From contig DAICYJ010000218.1 of the NCBI GenBank assembly GCA_027311705.1, positions 1-36,212 on the forward strand: a stretch of 36,212 nucleotides of DNA, given 5' to 3'. Origin of the DNA: Novosphingobium sp. GTDB taxonomy: Bacteria > Pseudomonadota > Alphaproteobacteria > Sphingomonadales > Sphingomonadaceae. Below are positions 18,723-28,934 of the stretch, in pieces. The notes beneath the pieces were generated by a model. That model was not told the origin of the DNA. It saw only the letters and a program-made list of their open reading frames with translations, and ran no database searches. Every line of letters begins with the position of its first letter. Position 1 is the stretch's first letter. A program made the translations under genes and the position numbers.

Positions 18723-21700
18723 CATCTCCTCGATCCTGATCATCGGCGCCGGGCCGATCGTCATTGGCCAGGCTTGCGAGTTCGATTATTCGGGCACGCA
18801 GGCGGTGAAGGCGCTGAAGGAGGAGGGCTATCGCATCGTCCTCGTCAATTCGAACCCCGCCACGATCATGACCGATCCGGACATGGCCGACGCGACCTAT
18901 GTCGAGCCGATCACGCCCGAATTCGTCGCCAAGATCATCGAGAAGGAGCGGCCCGACGCCGTTCTGCCCACGATGGGCGGCCAGACCGCGCTAAATACCG
19001 CGCTGGCGCTGGCGCAGGATGGCACGCTCGAAAAGTACGGCTGCATCATGATCGGCGCAGACGCCGAAGCCATCGACAAGGCGGAAGACCGGATGAAATT
19101 CCGCGACGCCGTGGACAAGATCGGCCTCGAATCCGCGCGCTCCGGCATTGCCCACAACGTCGACGAAGCGCTCGCCGTGCTCGAACGCACCGGCCTGCCT
19201 TCGATCATCCGCCCCAGCTTCACGCTGGGCGGCACCGGCGGCGGCATCGCCTACAACAAGGAAGAATTCATCCAGATCGTGCGCGGCGGCATCGAAGCCT
19301 CGCCCACGTCCGAAGTGCTCATCGAAGAGTCGCTGCTGGGATGGAAAGAATACGAGATGGAGGTCGTTCGCGACAAGAACGACAACTGCATCATCATCTG
19401 TTCGATCGAGAACGTCGATCCGATGGGCGTCCACACCGGCGATTCCATCACCGTCGCCCCGGCGTTGACGCTCACCGACAAGGAATACCAGATCATGCGC
19501 AATGCATCGATCGCGGTCCTGCGGGAAATCGGCGTGGAAACAGGCGGTTCGAACGTACAGTTCGCAGTCAACCCGAAGGACGGTCGCCTGATCGTCATCG
19601 AGATGAACCCCCGCGTCTCGCGCTCGTCGGCGCTGGCTTCCAAGGCCACGGGCTTCCCCATCGCCAAGGTCGCGGCCAAGCTGGCGGTCGGCTACACGCT
19701 CGATGAGATCCTGAACGACATCACCGGCGCCACCCCCGCCGCGTTCGAACCGACCATCGATTACGTCGTCACCAAGATCCCGCGCTTCGCCTTTGAAAAG
19801 TTCAAGGGGTCCAAGCCACTCCTCGGAACGGCTATGAAGTCCGTCGGCGAAGTGATGGCAATTGGCCGGAATTTCAAGGAATCGATGCAGAAGGCGCTGC
19901 GCGGCCTCGAAACCGGGCTCGACGGTTTCAACCGTGTTGTCGAACTCGAAGGCGCTACCCGCGACCAGATCGTCGCCGCGCTCAGCATTGCCACGCCAGA
20001 CCGCATCCTCGTGATCGCGCAGGCCTTCCGCGAAGGCTTCTCGGTCGAGGACGTCCACGCGGTCACCAAATACGAGCCGTGGTTCCTGCGCCAGATCGAG
20101 GAAATCATCGCCGAAGAAGCGCGAATTTCCAAGGATGGCCTGCCGAACGATGCCGTGGGCCTGCGCCGCCTGAAAGCCATGGGCTTTTCCGACAAGCGCC
20201 TCGCCACGCTCGCCGTCCGCTCGGTCGGCGTCGCCGGCGGCATGGGCGAAACCCAGGCCAAGCGTTCGGGCCTGCTGCACGATGTGATCAGCGCGATGGC
20301 CGGTGCCACCAGCGAAGAAGAAGTGCGCAAGCTGCGCCACAAGCTGGGCGTGCGCCCGGTGTTCAAGCGCATCGACAGCTGCGCCGCCGAGTTCGAGGCG
20401 GTCACGCCGTACATGTACTCGACATACGAATCCGGCCTGTTCGGTGAACCGGAGAACGAATCCGCGCCCACCGGCCGGCGCAAGATCGTCATCCTGGGTG
20501 GCGGGCCGAACCGCATCGGGCAGGGGATCGAGTTCGATTACTGCTGCTGCCACGCCTGTTTCGCGCTGGAAGAAGCCGGCTACGAAACGATCATGATCAA
20601 CTGCAACCCGGAAACGGTGTCCACCGACTACGACACGTCGGATCGCTTGTATTTTGAGCCGCTGACCGCTGAGGACGTGCTCGAAATCCTTGAGCTGGAA
20701 CAGTCGAACGGCGAACTCGTCGGCGTGATCGTCCAGTTCGGCGGGCAGACCCCGCTAAAACTGGCGCAGGCGCTGCAGGATGCGGGCATCCCCATCCTCG
20801 GTACTTCGCCCGATTCCATCGACCTTGCCGAAGACCGCGAGCGCTTCGCGGCGCTAGTCGACAAGCTGAAGCTCAAGCAGCCCGAAAACGGCATGGCCCG
20901 CAGCCGCGACGAGGCCATCGCCGTCGCCGCGCGCATCGGCTACCCCGTGCTCATCCGCCCCAGCTATGTGCTGGGCGGTCGGGCCATGGAAATCGTCGAC
21001 AGCGAAGCCCAGCTGGACGACTACATCGCCACCGCCGTGAACGTATCGGGCGACAGCCCGGTGCTGATCGATCGGTACTTGCGCGATGCCATCGAATGCG
21101 ACGTCGATGCTCTGGCCGATGGCACCGACGTGGTTGTGGCCGGCGTTCTGCAACACATCGAGGAAGCCGGCATCCATTCGGGCGACAGCGCCTGCACCCT
21201 GCCGCCATACAGCCTGCCCGCCGACATCATCGCCGAAATGGAGCGGCAGACGGTCCTGCTCGCCAAGGGGCTGAACGTGCGCGGGCTGATGAACATCCAG
21301 TTCGCGGTGAAGGATGGCGAGGTTTACCTCATCGAGGTGAACCCGCGCGCCAGCCGCACGGTGCCATTCGTCGCCAAGGCCATCGGCCAGCCCATCGCCA
21401 AGTATGCCGCACGCGTGATGGCGGGCGAAAAGCTGGCAGACCTGCCGCCGATCCGCCGCGAGATGAACTACATGGCGGTGAAGGAAGCCGTGTTCCCGTT
21501 CGCGCGCTTCCCCGGCGTGGATCCGGTCCTCTCACCCGAGATGAAGTCCACCGGCGAAGTCATGGGAATCGATAGCAATTTTGCCGTCGCGTTCGCCAAG
21601 GCGCAGCTGGGCGCCGGGATGCACCTGCCGCTTTCGGGCACGCTGTTCGTGTCGGTAAAGGACAGCGACAAGGCCGTCGTCCTGCCTGCGGTCCAAAAGC

Positions 21701-22029
21701 TTGCCAGCTTCGGTTTCACCATCGTCGCCACCGGCGGCACCGCGCAGTTCCTGGCCGAAGCCGGCGTGGAAGTGCAGCGCGTAAACAAGGTTGCCGAAGG
21801 GCGCCCGCACATCGTCGATCGCATCATCGATGGCGATATCGCGCTGGTGTTCAACACCACCGAGGGCTGGCAAAGCCATAAGGATTCGCAATCGATCCGC
21901 GGCTCGGCGCTGAACAACAAGGTCTCGTATTTCACCACGGCGGCGGCATCTGTTGCCGCGGCAGAGGCGATCGAGGCCTTGCGCGGTGCCGAACTTGCGG
22001 TACGTTCGTTGCAGGACTATTATAGTTAG
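18706..22029 (+). CDS. carB: Carbamoyl-phosphate synthase large subunit
   Basis: 1107 residues, the synthetase subunit. Two homologous halves each hold an ATP-grasp unit: the first opens with [20 protein letters not shown] and contains [16 protein letters not shown], and the second opens with [20 protein letters not shown] (from about residue 590) and contains [14 protein letters not shown]. An oligomerisation domain lies between them, and the C-terminal MGS-like allosteric domain starts near residue 975 ([15 protein letters not shown], then [16 protein letters not shown]). It converts bicarbonate, ammonia from CarA and two ATP to carbamoyl phosphate. I chose ATG 18706, where the conserved N-terminus ([15 protein letters not shown]) begins; it overlaps the preceding small gene by 17 bases. 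No strong Shine-Dalgarno precedes it, consistent with translational coupling. Confidence 0.98.
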   Translation: MPKRTDISSILIIGAGPIVIGQACEFDYSGTQAVKALKEEGYRIVLVNSNPATIMTDPDMADATYVEPITPEFVAKIIEKERPDAVLPTMGGQTALNTALALAQDGTLEKYGCIMIGADAEAIDKAEDRMKFRDAVDKIGLESARSGIAHNVDEALAVLERTGLPSIIRPSFTLGGTGGGIAYNKEEFIQIVRGGIEASPTSEVLIEESLLGWKEYEMEVVRDKNDNCIIICSIENVDPMGVHTGDSITVAPALTLTDKEYQIMRNASIAVLREIGVETGGSNVQFAVNPKDGRLIVIEMNPRVSRSSALASKATGFPIAKVAAKLAVGYTLDEILNDITGATPAAFEPTIDYVVTKIPRFAFEKFKGSKPLLGTAMKSVGEVMAIGRNFKESMQKALRGLETGLDGFNRVVELEGATRDQIVAALSIATPDRILVIAQAFREGFSVEDVHAVTKYEPWFLRQIEEIIAEEARISKDGLPNDAVGLRRLKAMGFSDKRLATLAVRSVGVAGGMGETQAKRSGLLHDVISAMAGATSEEEVRKLRHKLGVRPVFKRIDSCAAEFEAVTPYMYSTYESGLFGEPENESAPTGRRKIVILGGGPNRIGQGIEFDYCCCHACFALEEAGYETIMINCNPETVSTDYDTSDRLYFEPLTAEDVLEILELEQSNGELVGVIVQFGGQTPLKLAQALQDAGIPILGTSPDSIDLAEDRERFAALVDKLKLKQPENGMARSRDEAIAVAARIGYPVLIRPSYVLGGRAMEIVDSEAQLDDYIATAVNVSGDSPVLIDRYLRDAIECDVDALADGTDVVVAGVLQHIEEAGIHSGDSACTLPPYSLPADIIAEMERQTVLLAKGLNVRGLMNIQFAVKDGEVYLIEVNPRASRTVPFVAKAIGQPIAKYAARVMAGEKLADLPPIRREMNYMAVKEAVFPFARFPGVDPVLSPEMKSTGEVMGIDSNFAVAFAKAQLGAGMHLPLSGTLFVSVKDSDKAVVLPAVQKLASFGFTIVATGGTAQFLAEAGVEVQRVNKVAEGRPHIVDRIIDGDIALVFNTTEGWQSHKDSQSIRGSALNNKVSYFTTAAASVAAAEAIEALRGAELAVRSLQDYYS

Positions 22030-22041
22030 GCTTCCACGGGT

Positions 22042-22127
22042 TTCCCCACCAGCGCGGCAGTACAAGTCCGGACCGGAAGGTCGGTCCGGTGGGGAACGGT
22101 TTTCCCTTGTTTGCGTAGCGCAAGGGA
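22042..22127 (+). promoter_or_regulatory. Structured, possibly switching, leader upstream of greA
   Basis: The 119-base carB-greA gap is packed with inverted repeats. TTCCCCACC (22042-22050) pairs with GGTGGGGAA (22088-22096). CCGGACC (22068-22074) pairs with GGTCCGG (22083-22089). The two right arms share bases 22088-22089, so the helices compete. A further hairpin, TCCCTTG (22103-22109) with CAAGGGA (22121-22127), ends just before the greA ribosome-binding site. This could be a carB terminator/attenuator or a greA leader. Function is inferred. Confidence 0.5.
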
Positions 22128-22148
22128 TTGAAAGAAAGAGGAATATCA

Positions 22149-22625
22149 ATGGCCAGTGTTGACAAGCTGCCGATGCTTCAGGAAGGCTACGACATGCTGA
22201 CCGCAGAGCTGGCAGCACTGCGCAAGGAGCGGCCACTGATCGTCGACGCGATCGAGGAAGCGCGCGCCCATGGCGACCTTTCCGAAAACGCCGAATATCA
22301 TGCCGCCAAGGAACGTCAGGGCCAGGTCGAGGCGACTGTCATCGATCTCGAAGACAAGATCAGTCGCGCCCACATCATTGATCCCAAAACGCTTTCAGGC
22401 GACCGCATCGTGTTTGGCGCTACCGTGACCCTGCTCGACGATCAGGACAAGCCGGTGCGCTACCAGATCGTCGGCCAGACCGAAGCGGACGCCAAGATGG
22501 GTCGCATCAGTTACAATTCGCCGCTTGGCAAGGCCATGATCGGCCGCCGCGTGGATGACGAGATCGAAGTCACCGTTCCATCCGGCGACAAGTTCTACGT
22601 CGTCGAGAAGATCGAATTCATCTGA
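22149..22625 (+). CDS. greA: Transcription elongation factor GreA
   Basis: 158 residues. The N-terminal coiled coil runs from about residue 10 to 75 and carries the acidic tip [15 protein letters not shown], whose Asp/Glu residues reach the polymerase active site. The C-terminal FKBP-like domain holds [37 protein letters not shown] and [15 protein letters not shown]. GreA rescues backtracked RNA polymerase by stimulating transcript cleavage. Start ATG 22149 has AGAGGAA about six bases upstream, the best ribosome-binding site in this region. It has a strong terminator downstream and a hairpin-rich leader upstream. Confidence 0.98.
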   Translation: MASVDKLPMLQEGYDMLTAELAALRKERPLIVDAIEEARAHGDLSENAEYHAAKERQGQVEATVIDLEDKISRAHIIDPKTLSGDRIVFGATVTLLDDQDKPVRYQIVGQTEADAKMGRISYNSPLGKAMIGRRVDDEIEVTVPSGDKFYVVEKIEFI

Positions 22626-22654
22626 AGTAGCGGCGGTAACGTGCTGTCTCAGCA

Positions 22655-22690
22655 ATAAAAAAGGCCCCGGATCGCTCCGGGGCCTTTTTT
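22655..22690. terminator. Bidirectional Rho-independent terminator
   Basis: A perfect 10-bp stem (22661-22670 with 22677-22686) with a six-base loop is flanked by an A-run before and a T-run after, so it works in both directions. It separates greA (+) from the convergent DUF4170 gene (-). Confidence 0.95.
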
Positions 22691-22693
22691 GTG

Positions 22694-22918
22694 TCACGCC
22701 GCAGTAGGATGTTCCGGATCAAGCAGTTTGTGCATGTGTACGATCACATAGCGCATCTCGGCATCATCGACCGTGCGTTGCGCCTGACTACGCCAGGCGT
22801 CTTCGGCGCTGGCATAGTCGGGATAGACGCCGACGAGGTCAATCGCGTTCAGATCGACGAATTCCAGGCCGCGCGGGTCTTTTACCCGGCCGCCCATCAC
22901 AAGGTGAAGCTTCTGCAT
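22694..22918 (-). CDS. DUF4170 domain-containing protein
   Basis: 74 residues, with a composition and motif order I recognise from the DUF4170 family of alphaproteobacteria: a KLHLVMGGRVKDPRGLEFVD start, DLVGVYPDYASAEDAWRSQA in the middle, and a closing RYVIVHMHKLLDP. Small, soluble, function unknown. The start is placed at ATG 22918, which gives the family's normal length; a longer reading frame upstream has no family character. It converges on greA across the shared terminator and is preceded by 76 bases to the next reverse-strand gene. Confidence 0.85.
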   Translation of the reverse strand: MQKLHLVMGGRVKDPRGLEFVDLNAIDLVGVYPDYASAEDAWRSQAQRTVDDAEMRYVIVHMHKLLDPEHPTAA

Positions 22919-22994
22919 GGCCACCGTTCCGTTGGGGAGAGAAGTCGTGCCCTTACAACGGCACGGCGTCCATGCAAGTCCGACGTTAGCCCTA

Positions 22995-23450
22995 TTAGTG
23001 GCGGATCTTCGAAGCGAACTCGTTGGCGCGGCGCATGGCCACTTCACCCGCTTCACGCGCGCCGGCGATGGCCAGGTCGGCCAGATCGAACGCGCGCTTC
23101 TTCGCTTCAGCGCTGCCTTCGCTGATCTTGCCGCCCACGCTGCCGCCGATGTCTTCCAGCTTGTGCACGCCGTCCTTGCTGGCATCCGCAGCCTTGGCCG
23201 CATAGGCAAGCGCCAGCTCGGTGCCCAGCGCGGCGAGCGATGACAGGCGCTTGCCCGCCTTCTTTTTCTGCGATTTGGGAATGGCCCGCGCGATCAGCGC
23301 GCCGATCAGGATGCCGCCGGCGAGCATCGCCACGGGATGTTCCTGCGCCAATGTCTTGACGGTCTTGGCGGAGTCGCCCGCTATTTCGGCGGTGCGGGCC
23401 TTGGCTGCGTCAAGGCGTTCGCGCAGGCGGGTATTGCGATCTTCGCTCAC
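22995..23450 (-). CDS. Membrane-associated helical protein of the yqj-like cluster (last gene)
   Basis: 151 residues from GTG 23450, chosen because AAGGA lies seven bases upstream. A charged amphipathic N-terminal helix (RNTRLRERLDAAKARTAEIA) leads to a hydrophobic segment PVAMLAGGILIGALIARAIP (about residues 38-57) and a basic patch (KSQKKKAGKR). A long alanine-rich helix with KEDG-type charged repeats follows. The layout resembles ElaB/YqjD-type inner-membrane proteins. The specific family is not recognised. It is the fourth and last gene of a cluster of small envelope proteins. Confidence 0.75.
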   Translation of the reverse strand: MSEDRNTRLRERLDAAKARTAEIAGDSAKTVKTLAQEHPVAMLAGGILIGALIARAIPKSQKKKAGKRLSSLAALGTELALAYAAKAADASKDGVHKLEDIGGSVGGKISEGSAEAKKRAFDLADLAIAGAREAGEVAMRRANEFASKIRH

Positions 23451-23467
23451 AGAAAATTCCTTCGGTT

Positions 23468-23749
23468 TCAACGGTCCAGCATGTCCTGCACCAGTTCGCC
23501 AATCGGGCGGCGGAACAGCCACCCCACCAGCGCCGCCACAGTCAGGCCGATCACCGTCTTGTTTTCGCCAGCCACATCGCGGGCGGTGTCGATGGCATCA
23601 ACGACTTCGTCGGTCGCCCGTTCCTTGATCCGCTGGCCGATCGACTTGTCGTCCAGCCCGTCGCGCAGCCGCTCCACGTCGCCGCGCACTTGCGCCCATG
23701 CTTCGGTGCGCAAGGCGCGGGCGTCGGACAGTTGCTTCGCGTCGCTCAT
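23468..23749 (-). CDS. Small membrane-tethered protein of the yqj-like cluster
   Basis: 93 residues. A charged helical N-terminal part (LRTEAWAQVRGDVERLRDGL, then RIKERATDEVVDAIDTARDV) is followed by one hydrophobic segment TVIGLTVAALVGWLFRRPIG near residues 64-83. It resembles the DUF3618-type proteins that sit beside holin-like YqjE genes, though I hold that assignment loosely. The start overlaps the stop of the preceding gene by four bases (ATGA), and it lies 17 bases before the next gene. Confidence 0.75.
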   Translation of the reverse strand: MSDAKQLSDARALRTEAWAQVRGDVERLRDGLDDKSIGQRIKERATDEVVDAIDTARDVAGENKTVIGLTVAALVGWLFRRPIGELVQDMLDR

Positions 23750-24156
23750 GCCGCGCCATCCTTGCCAAGCAGCACGTCGCGCGCCTTACGAAACCGCGAG
23801 ACTGCGCTGAAAAAGCACAGGCCGGACAGTAGCAGCAACCCCAAGCCCACCACGGCAAGAGCGCCCCAAGCTGTCAGCAAGGGGGTAAGGGCCAGCAACA
23901 GCCCCACCACCAGCGCCACCAGCGTGAAGAACCCGAACGCCAGCGCCAGCAGCAACAGCGCCGCCACGCCCTTCGCGCGCCCCCAGCCATAGGCAATCCG
24001 CGCCTGCTGGAATGCCAGTTCGGCTTCGACGAGCGTCTGCCCGTCTTCCAGCAAGGCGCGCACGCCGTCCGTCAGCGATGGATCGCGCAGCTTTTGCGCG
24101 TCTTTCTCAGGTTTCGTCATCGCGGGTGTCGCAGTCGGTGCCGCAATGTCCGTCAA
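23746..24156 (-). CDS. Phage-holin-like superfamily III / YqjE-type membrane protein
   Basis: 136 residues. An N-terminal amphipathic region (DGVRALLEDGQTLVEAELAF) precedes two strongly hydrophobic segments, VAALLLLALAFGFFTLVALVVG and AWGALAVVGLGLLLLSGLCF, and a basic C-terminal tail (SRFRKARDVLLGK). This is the layout of the YqjE / Actinobacterial Holin-X family (Phage_holin_3_6). Despite the family name it is a chromosomal inner-membrane protein with no phage gene nearby. It overlaps the upstream and downstream genes by four bases each, so the cluster is one transcription and translation unit. Confidence 0.85.
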   Translation of the reverse strand: MTDIAAPTATPAMTKPEKDAQKLRDPSLTDGVRALLEDGQTLVEAELAFQQARIAYGWGRAKGVAALLLLALAFGFFTLVALVVGLLLALTPLLTAWGALAVVGLGLLLLSGLCFFSAVSRFRKARDVLLGKDGAA

Positions 24157-24710
24157 GCGTCCGACGAGCCCGATCCACGGAACAGGCGGGCGAGCATGAA
24201 GCCGGTCGCGGCCGCAATGCCGATGGCCAGGGCCGGGCTCTTGCGCACGAATTCCTGCACGTCTTCTCCCAGTTCGCCCAGATCCTTCGATTCGATCTTG
24301 GCGGCCGTTTCCTGAATGCCGCGCGCTGCGCCACGCGCGTAATCGCCGTATTGCACGCCCAGCTTCTCGTCGATGGTCGTCGCGCTGCCCGAAATCGTCT
24401 TGCTCAGCGCGGTCAGCGCGTCACTGGCCTTGGCCTTGCCCTGAACTGCCAGTTCCAGGCCCTTGTCCTTGGCCGTGGCGGCATAGGCACCGGCTTGCTC
24501 GGACCAGTCGCTGGCGGCGGCGGAAACCTTGTCCTTGGCTGCGCCGGTTGCGGCAGTGGCGCGGCCCACGGCCTCGTCCTTAAGCGCTTCAGCGCCGGCC
24601 TTGGCTTCTTCGATGGCTTTGCCGAAGCGCGACTTGGCTTCGTCCAGGCCTTCGGTCGTGGTCACGCCATCGCCAGCCGTGGTGCTGCTGTCTTTGAGTG
24701 TATCGGCCAT
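24153..24710 (-). CDS. YqjD/ElaB-like protein with C-terminal membrane anchor
   Basis: 185 residues. A long alanine- and lysine-rich low-complexity helical region (repeating TGAAKDKVSAAASDW-like units, reminiscent of LEA/apolipoprotein helices) precedes the ElaB/YqjD-type end VQEFVRKSPALAIGIAAATG followed by FMLARLFRGS, a single C-terminal membrane anchor. In E. coli YqjD binds ribosomes at the membrane in stationary phase; whether this longer version does is unknown. It is the first gene of the cluster, with GAAGGAA seven bases before ATG 24710, and is divergent from eno across 225 bases. Confidence 0.82.
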   Translation of the reverse strand: MADTLKDSSTTAGDGVTTTEGLDEAKSRFGKAIEEAKAGAEALKDEAVGRATAATGAAKDKVSAAASDWSEQAGAYAATAKDKGLELAVQGKAKASDALTALSKTISGSATTIDEKLGVQYGDYARGAARGIQETAAKIESKDLGELGEDVQEFVRKSPALAIGIAAATGFMLARLFRGSGSSDA

Positions 24711-24869
24711 GAGTCTGTTCCTTCTGAAGCGATTCTGCTGCCGCTTGCGCGGTTGCTGCCATCATAAACGATCCGATGCCGCATGGCACAAACGAATTTG
24801 CGCATCGCAGCAGCTTCCCGCCCGTGTGCAGCCTTAACGCCGCTTGCCTGCACGGGTTCCACCCGATAG

Positions 24870-26222
<1,353 letters not shown>

Positions 26223-26232
26223 GGTCTAAGTA

Positions 26233-26344
26233 CCTCCCCGGTACGGGGAGGGGGAGCGCAGGCGGACCAAGCAAGCTGCCGGGGGCAGTTTGCCCGCCGA
26301 GCCGGGCGGCGGCAACGCGCCCGTGGCAAAGGATGGTGGAGGGA
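26233..26344. repeat. Interspersed palindromic repeat element downstream of eno
   Basis: The element starts with a perfect 8-bp inverted repeat CCTCCCCG (26233-26240), GTA, CGGGGAGG (26244-26251), continues with GC-rich dyads such as CTGCC/GGCAG near 26276-26290, and ends with GGTGGAGGGACAC near 26335. The combination of a CCTCCCCGGTACGGGGAGG head and a GGTGGAGGG tail is a pattern I associate with short repeats scattered between genes in sphingomonads and other alphaproteobacteria. Only one copy is in this window. Confidence 0.55.
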
Positions 26345-26359
26345 CACCCTCAGGAATAG

Positions 26360-26390
26360 AAAAGGGCCGTCCGGTGGGGCGGCCCTTTTT
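26360..26390. terminator. Bidirectional terminator between eno and the amine oxidase gene
   Basis: A 10-bp stem (26360-26369 with 26380-26389) with a ten-base loop has a T-run on the plus strand; the leading A-run gives a shorter T-run on the minus strand. It lies between the convergent eno (+) and amine oxidase (-) genes. Confidence 0.88.
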
Positions 26391-26430
26391 ACGTCGCATG
26401 ATATTTCAACCAAATACGGCTTACACGCGA

Positions 26431-27978
26431 TCAGGCAGTAACGCGATCAGCGGCCGTGCGTTCGCGCATCAGCTTTATTGCTTCGTAGGATGACTCGATC
26501 GCGCCTTCCTGCCAGAATGGAATATAGCTGAGATGTTCGCCGGCAAAGAAGACCCGGCCCTCAGGCTTGCAGAGCTGGAGATAATCCGTCTTGCGCTGTT
26601 CGTCAGTCCACAGGCAGCCCACGCCTCCGCTGTACTGTGTTTCATTCCATGCCACGGTGATGGGTTTGCCGAGCAACTTTGATTTGCCCGGATGCATACG
26701 CTCGATCACGCCGCGAGAAATTGCCAGGCGTTCTTCGGGTGCCATATGCGTAAAGGCCACGGAATTTGGCCGCCCACCATACGTATAGGCGCCCATCAGG
26801 ATGCCCTTCGGGCTATTCCAGCCGCCGCTGGGATACCAGACCACGGTATTGGCTGCGTCGGTCCAGGCGAGGCCGCCGTAGATGCCTTCATCTTCCCAGA
26901 AACGCGGCGCCTCCCAAGCGACCTTTGCCGAAGGAACATAAGTGGCACCGGCGAGAGACGCCGTTTTGGCAGCGCTGAAATCGTGATCCAGTTTTGCCAC
27001 ATAGTTGGCGGGCAGCGTGCAAAGGCAATAATCGGCAGTGATCGGCGCACCGTGAACGAGCGTGACCGTTACGCCGCGATCAGACGAACGCACACCGGCC
27101 ACCGGACTGCCCAGCCTAACATGATCTCTGATCGTGCCATAAATGGCATGCGCGATCCGGTCCATTCCGCCGACCGGTTGGAACATCGGCGCTTGCTGAT
27201 CGAACGTTTCCTCGAACAGCGCTGGCGCGCCCCAGTCGCCATGCGACATCAGTTGATCGAGCGTCAGCGGATCAAATGCTTTGCCCGGTTCGTCATAACC
27301 ACCGGGAGGACGGCTATATCCTGATCGGTCGGACCCTGCGTAGCTGCCGCTTTTGGTCAACGCGCCCCAATCGGAAAGGTAGGCTCGCAACATTTCCTTG
27401 TCTTTTGAAGTCAGTTCCCGATCGAGCGCTCCACCGTCGATCGACTTGGTCAGCAGTTCGGCAATATGCCCGCGCGTGTCGTTGACCGCGCGCCGTTGCG
27501 AAACGATTTCACTGCCTGCATCCACCGGTGCGGAGCGATTGACGTTGACCATCACTTCAAGCGGTACGTTCAGTTCGCGCGCATAGTGAAAGATGCCGTG
27601 GTGCTCGGTCGGCAGACGCGCCGCGCCGGCATTCATATAAAGACCGCTGTCAAACTGGCAGATCTGGTCGTCGCGGCCATCCTGCACCACCCGGTCGCCG
27701 CGGCGGATCGACCATACCCGGCCCCCGATCCGATCGCGGGCCTCGATGATCGTAATCGCATAACCAGCCTTGATCAGCTCATGGCCCGCCGTCAATCCGG
27801 CCATGCCTGCGCCAAGAATAACCACCGATTTGCCCTTGCCCGATCCGGCCGGCAATTGCGGCACCCCGGCAAAAGCCCGCGGCATCGAAAGCAGGCCCAA
27901 CGCCTGCATCGACAAATAGGCCGCGCTATATCCGCCGGCTTTTCCCATCGCCTGAAGGAATGCGCGGCGCGAGGTCAC
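26431..27978 (-). CDS. Tat-exported FAD-dependent amine oxidase
   Basis: 515 residues. The N-terminus has a twin-arginine export signal (SRRAFL, residues 3-8, then a mild hydrophobic stretch to about AFA at 35-37). The FAD-binding Rossmann motif is GAGMAGLTAGHE at residues 56-67, with E79 and the GGR motif at 85-87 (ARDRIGGRVWS). The C-terminal FAD motif is VFFAGEHLSYIPFWQEGAIE. This is the flavin monoamine oxidase / L-amino acid oxidase family, yielding imines and hydrogen peroxide. Folding with FAD in the cytoplasm explains the Tat signal. The start overlaps the stop of a RidA-type gene by four bases, so the two are co-translated. Substrate unknown. Confidence 0.9.
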   Translation of the reverse strand: MTSRRAFLQAMGKAGGYSAAYLSMQALGLLSMPRAFAGVPQLPAGSGKGKSVVILGAGMAGLTAGHELIKAGYAITIIEARDRIGGRVWSIRRGDRVVQDGRDDQICQFDSGLYMNAGAARLPTEHHGIFHYARELNVPLEVMVNVNRSAPVDAGSEIVSQRRAVNDTRGHIAELLTKSIDGGALDRELTSKDKEMLRAYLSDWGALTKSGSYAGSDRSGYSRPPGGYDEPGKAFDPLTLDQLMSHGDWGAPALFEETFDQQAPMFQPVGGMDRIAHAIYGTIRDHVRLGSPVAGVRSSDRGVTVTLVHGAPITADYCLCTLPANYVAKLDHDFSAAKTASLAGATYVPSAKVAWEAPRFWEDEGIYGGLAWTDAANTVVWYPSGGWNSPKGILMGAYTYGGRPNSVAFTHMAPEERLAISRGVIERMHPGKSKLLGKPITVAWNETQYSGGVGCLWTDEQRKTDYLQLCKPEGRVFFAGEHLSYIPFWQEGAIESSYEAIKLMRERTAADRVTA

Positions 27979-28478
27979 TTGCCCATGACCTTGGCTGCCT
28001 GGACCTCGATCTCGACAAGGAATTGGGGGGCGGCCAGCGCCGCCACTTCCACAGTCACCCGTGCCGGCTTGTTCGGCTGTGCAGGCGTGCCGAACATTTC
28101 ATTGTAAGCCTTCATCATGCCGCCAAAATCCATCCGTTTGGCGCCCGGAGGCGCAACCAGATAGACCCGCATCATCACGACATCTTGCGGACCCATGCCT
28201 TGGGCCGCCAGTGCCGCAGCAAGGCGGCCAAGCACGGAGCGCGTCTGGGTTTCTGTATCGCCAAAACGCTCTACGCTGCCCTCCGGCGCGGTCATGACCG
28301 ATTCTGCGGCGAGCGCGCCGCTAACGTAAACCACGGTCGCGCCGGGCGGAATGGTTACACTTGCCGCAATTGGCGAGGCCGCGGGACCCGCACGGGTTAT
28401 TTGTGCCATTGCAGCAGAAGTTGGCTGCAACGCCAACACGGCCAAAACGAACGATGCTGCTGCGAGCCGTACTCTCAT
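27975..28478 (-). CDS. Exported RidA (YjgF/YER057c/UK114) family protein
   Basis: 167 residues. A Sec signal peptide (MRVRLAAASFVLAVLAL, cut near SAAMA at about residue 25) precedes a RidA domain. The RidA core motifs are GATVVYVSGALA, ETQTRSVLGRLAAALAAQGM, VVMMRVYL and the ending PARVTVEVAALAAPQFLVEIEV, in which R140 matches the arginine that binds the substrate carboxylate in RidA imine deaminases. RidA proteins hydrolyse reactive 2-imino acids. Its ATGA overlap with the amine oxidase suggests it clears the imine that the oxidase makes, both outside the cytoplasm. Confidence 0.9.
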   Translation of the reverse strand: MRVRLAAASFVLAVLALQPTSAAMAQITRAGPAASPIAASVTIPPGATVVYVSGALAAESVMTAPEGSVERFGDTETQTRSVLGRLAAALAAQGMGPQDVVMMRVYLVAPPGAKRMDFGGMMKAYNEMFGTPAQPNKPARVTVEVAALAAPQFLVEIEVQAAKVMGK

Positions 28479-28604
28479 GAAGCCCCCAGATTACTAGAAA
28501 ATCGAGGGTCTCACGAAATTATGCAAATCACAATGGTGTCAGCCGGGTGGGTTTCCAGCGCGAATATCCTGCTGTCCTACACGGCGGCGCACGGCGAGGG
28601 TGGC

Positions 28605-28922
28605 TCATGCCGCCACCTTTTCCTCACGCGCAACCTCGTCCTTCGCCTGGTCGGCGATTTTCTCGGCTTTCTCGATCTCGCGCTTTTTCTTCGGGCTGAG
28701 CAGGTACTGCCACACGCCCCAGCCGTTCACCGCCAGCAGCAGCGCGTTCTGCACCACGATCGGCATGGTCCCGTTGAACAGCCCCGATGCGATCCACGCG
28801 ATCGACACCACCACGAACAGCACGAAAGCCCATCCGGTCCACCGCCGACCCCAGTCGGCGGCGATCATCGCGGCGGCGAGGATGGCACCGATGGCGCCGA
28901 ACCATTCGAGTGGACCGTTCAT
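28605..28922 (-). CDS. Small inner-membrane protein with charged C-terminal tail
   Basis: 105 residues with three hydrophobic segments (WFGAIGAILAAAMIAADWG, WAFVLFVVVSIAWIASGLF and VVQNALLLAVNGWGVWQYLL), followed by a strongly charged lysine/glutamate tail (PKKKREIEKAEKIADQAKDE). The WGVWQYL ending of the third segment recalls small PnuC/YgjV-like helical proteins, but I do not claim a family. A good ribosome-binding sequence, AGGAGGAG, lies about 10 bases before ATG 28922. It stands between the RidA gene and ribH with gaps of over 100 bases on both sides. Confidence 0.75.
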   Translation of the reverse strand: MNGPLEWFGAIGAILAAAMIAADWGRRWTGWAFVLFVVVSIAWIASGLFNGTMPIVVQNALLLAVNGWGVWQYLLSPKKKREIEKAEKIADQAKDEVAREEKVAA

Positions 28923-28934
28923 GCGGGGGATCTC

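Noticed and set aside
23746-24156. Holin-like gene as a sign of prophage
   Set aside because: It is a YqjE-type chromosomal membrane protein in a cluster with other yqj-like genes; no phage structural, integrase or lysis gene is nearby.
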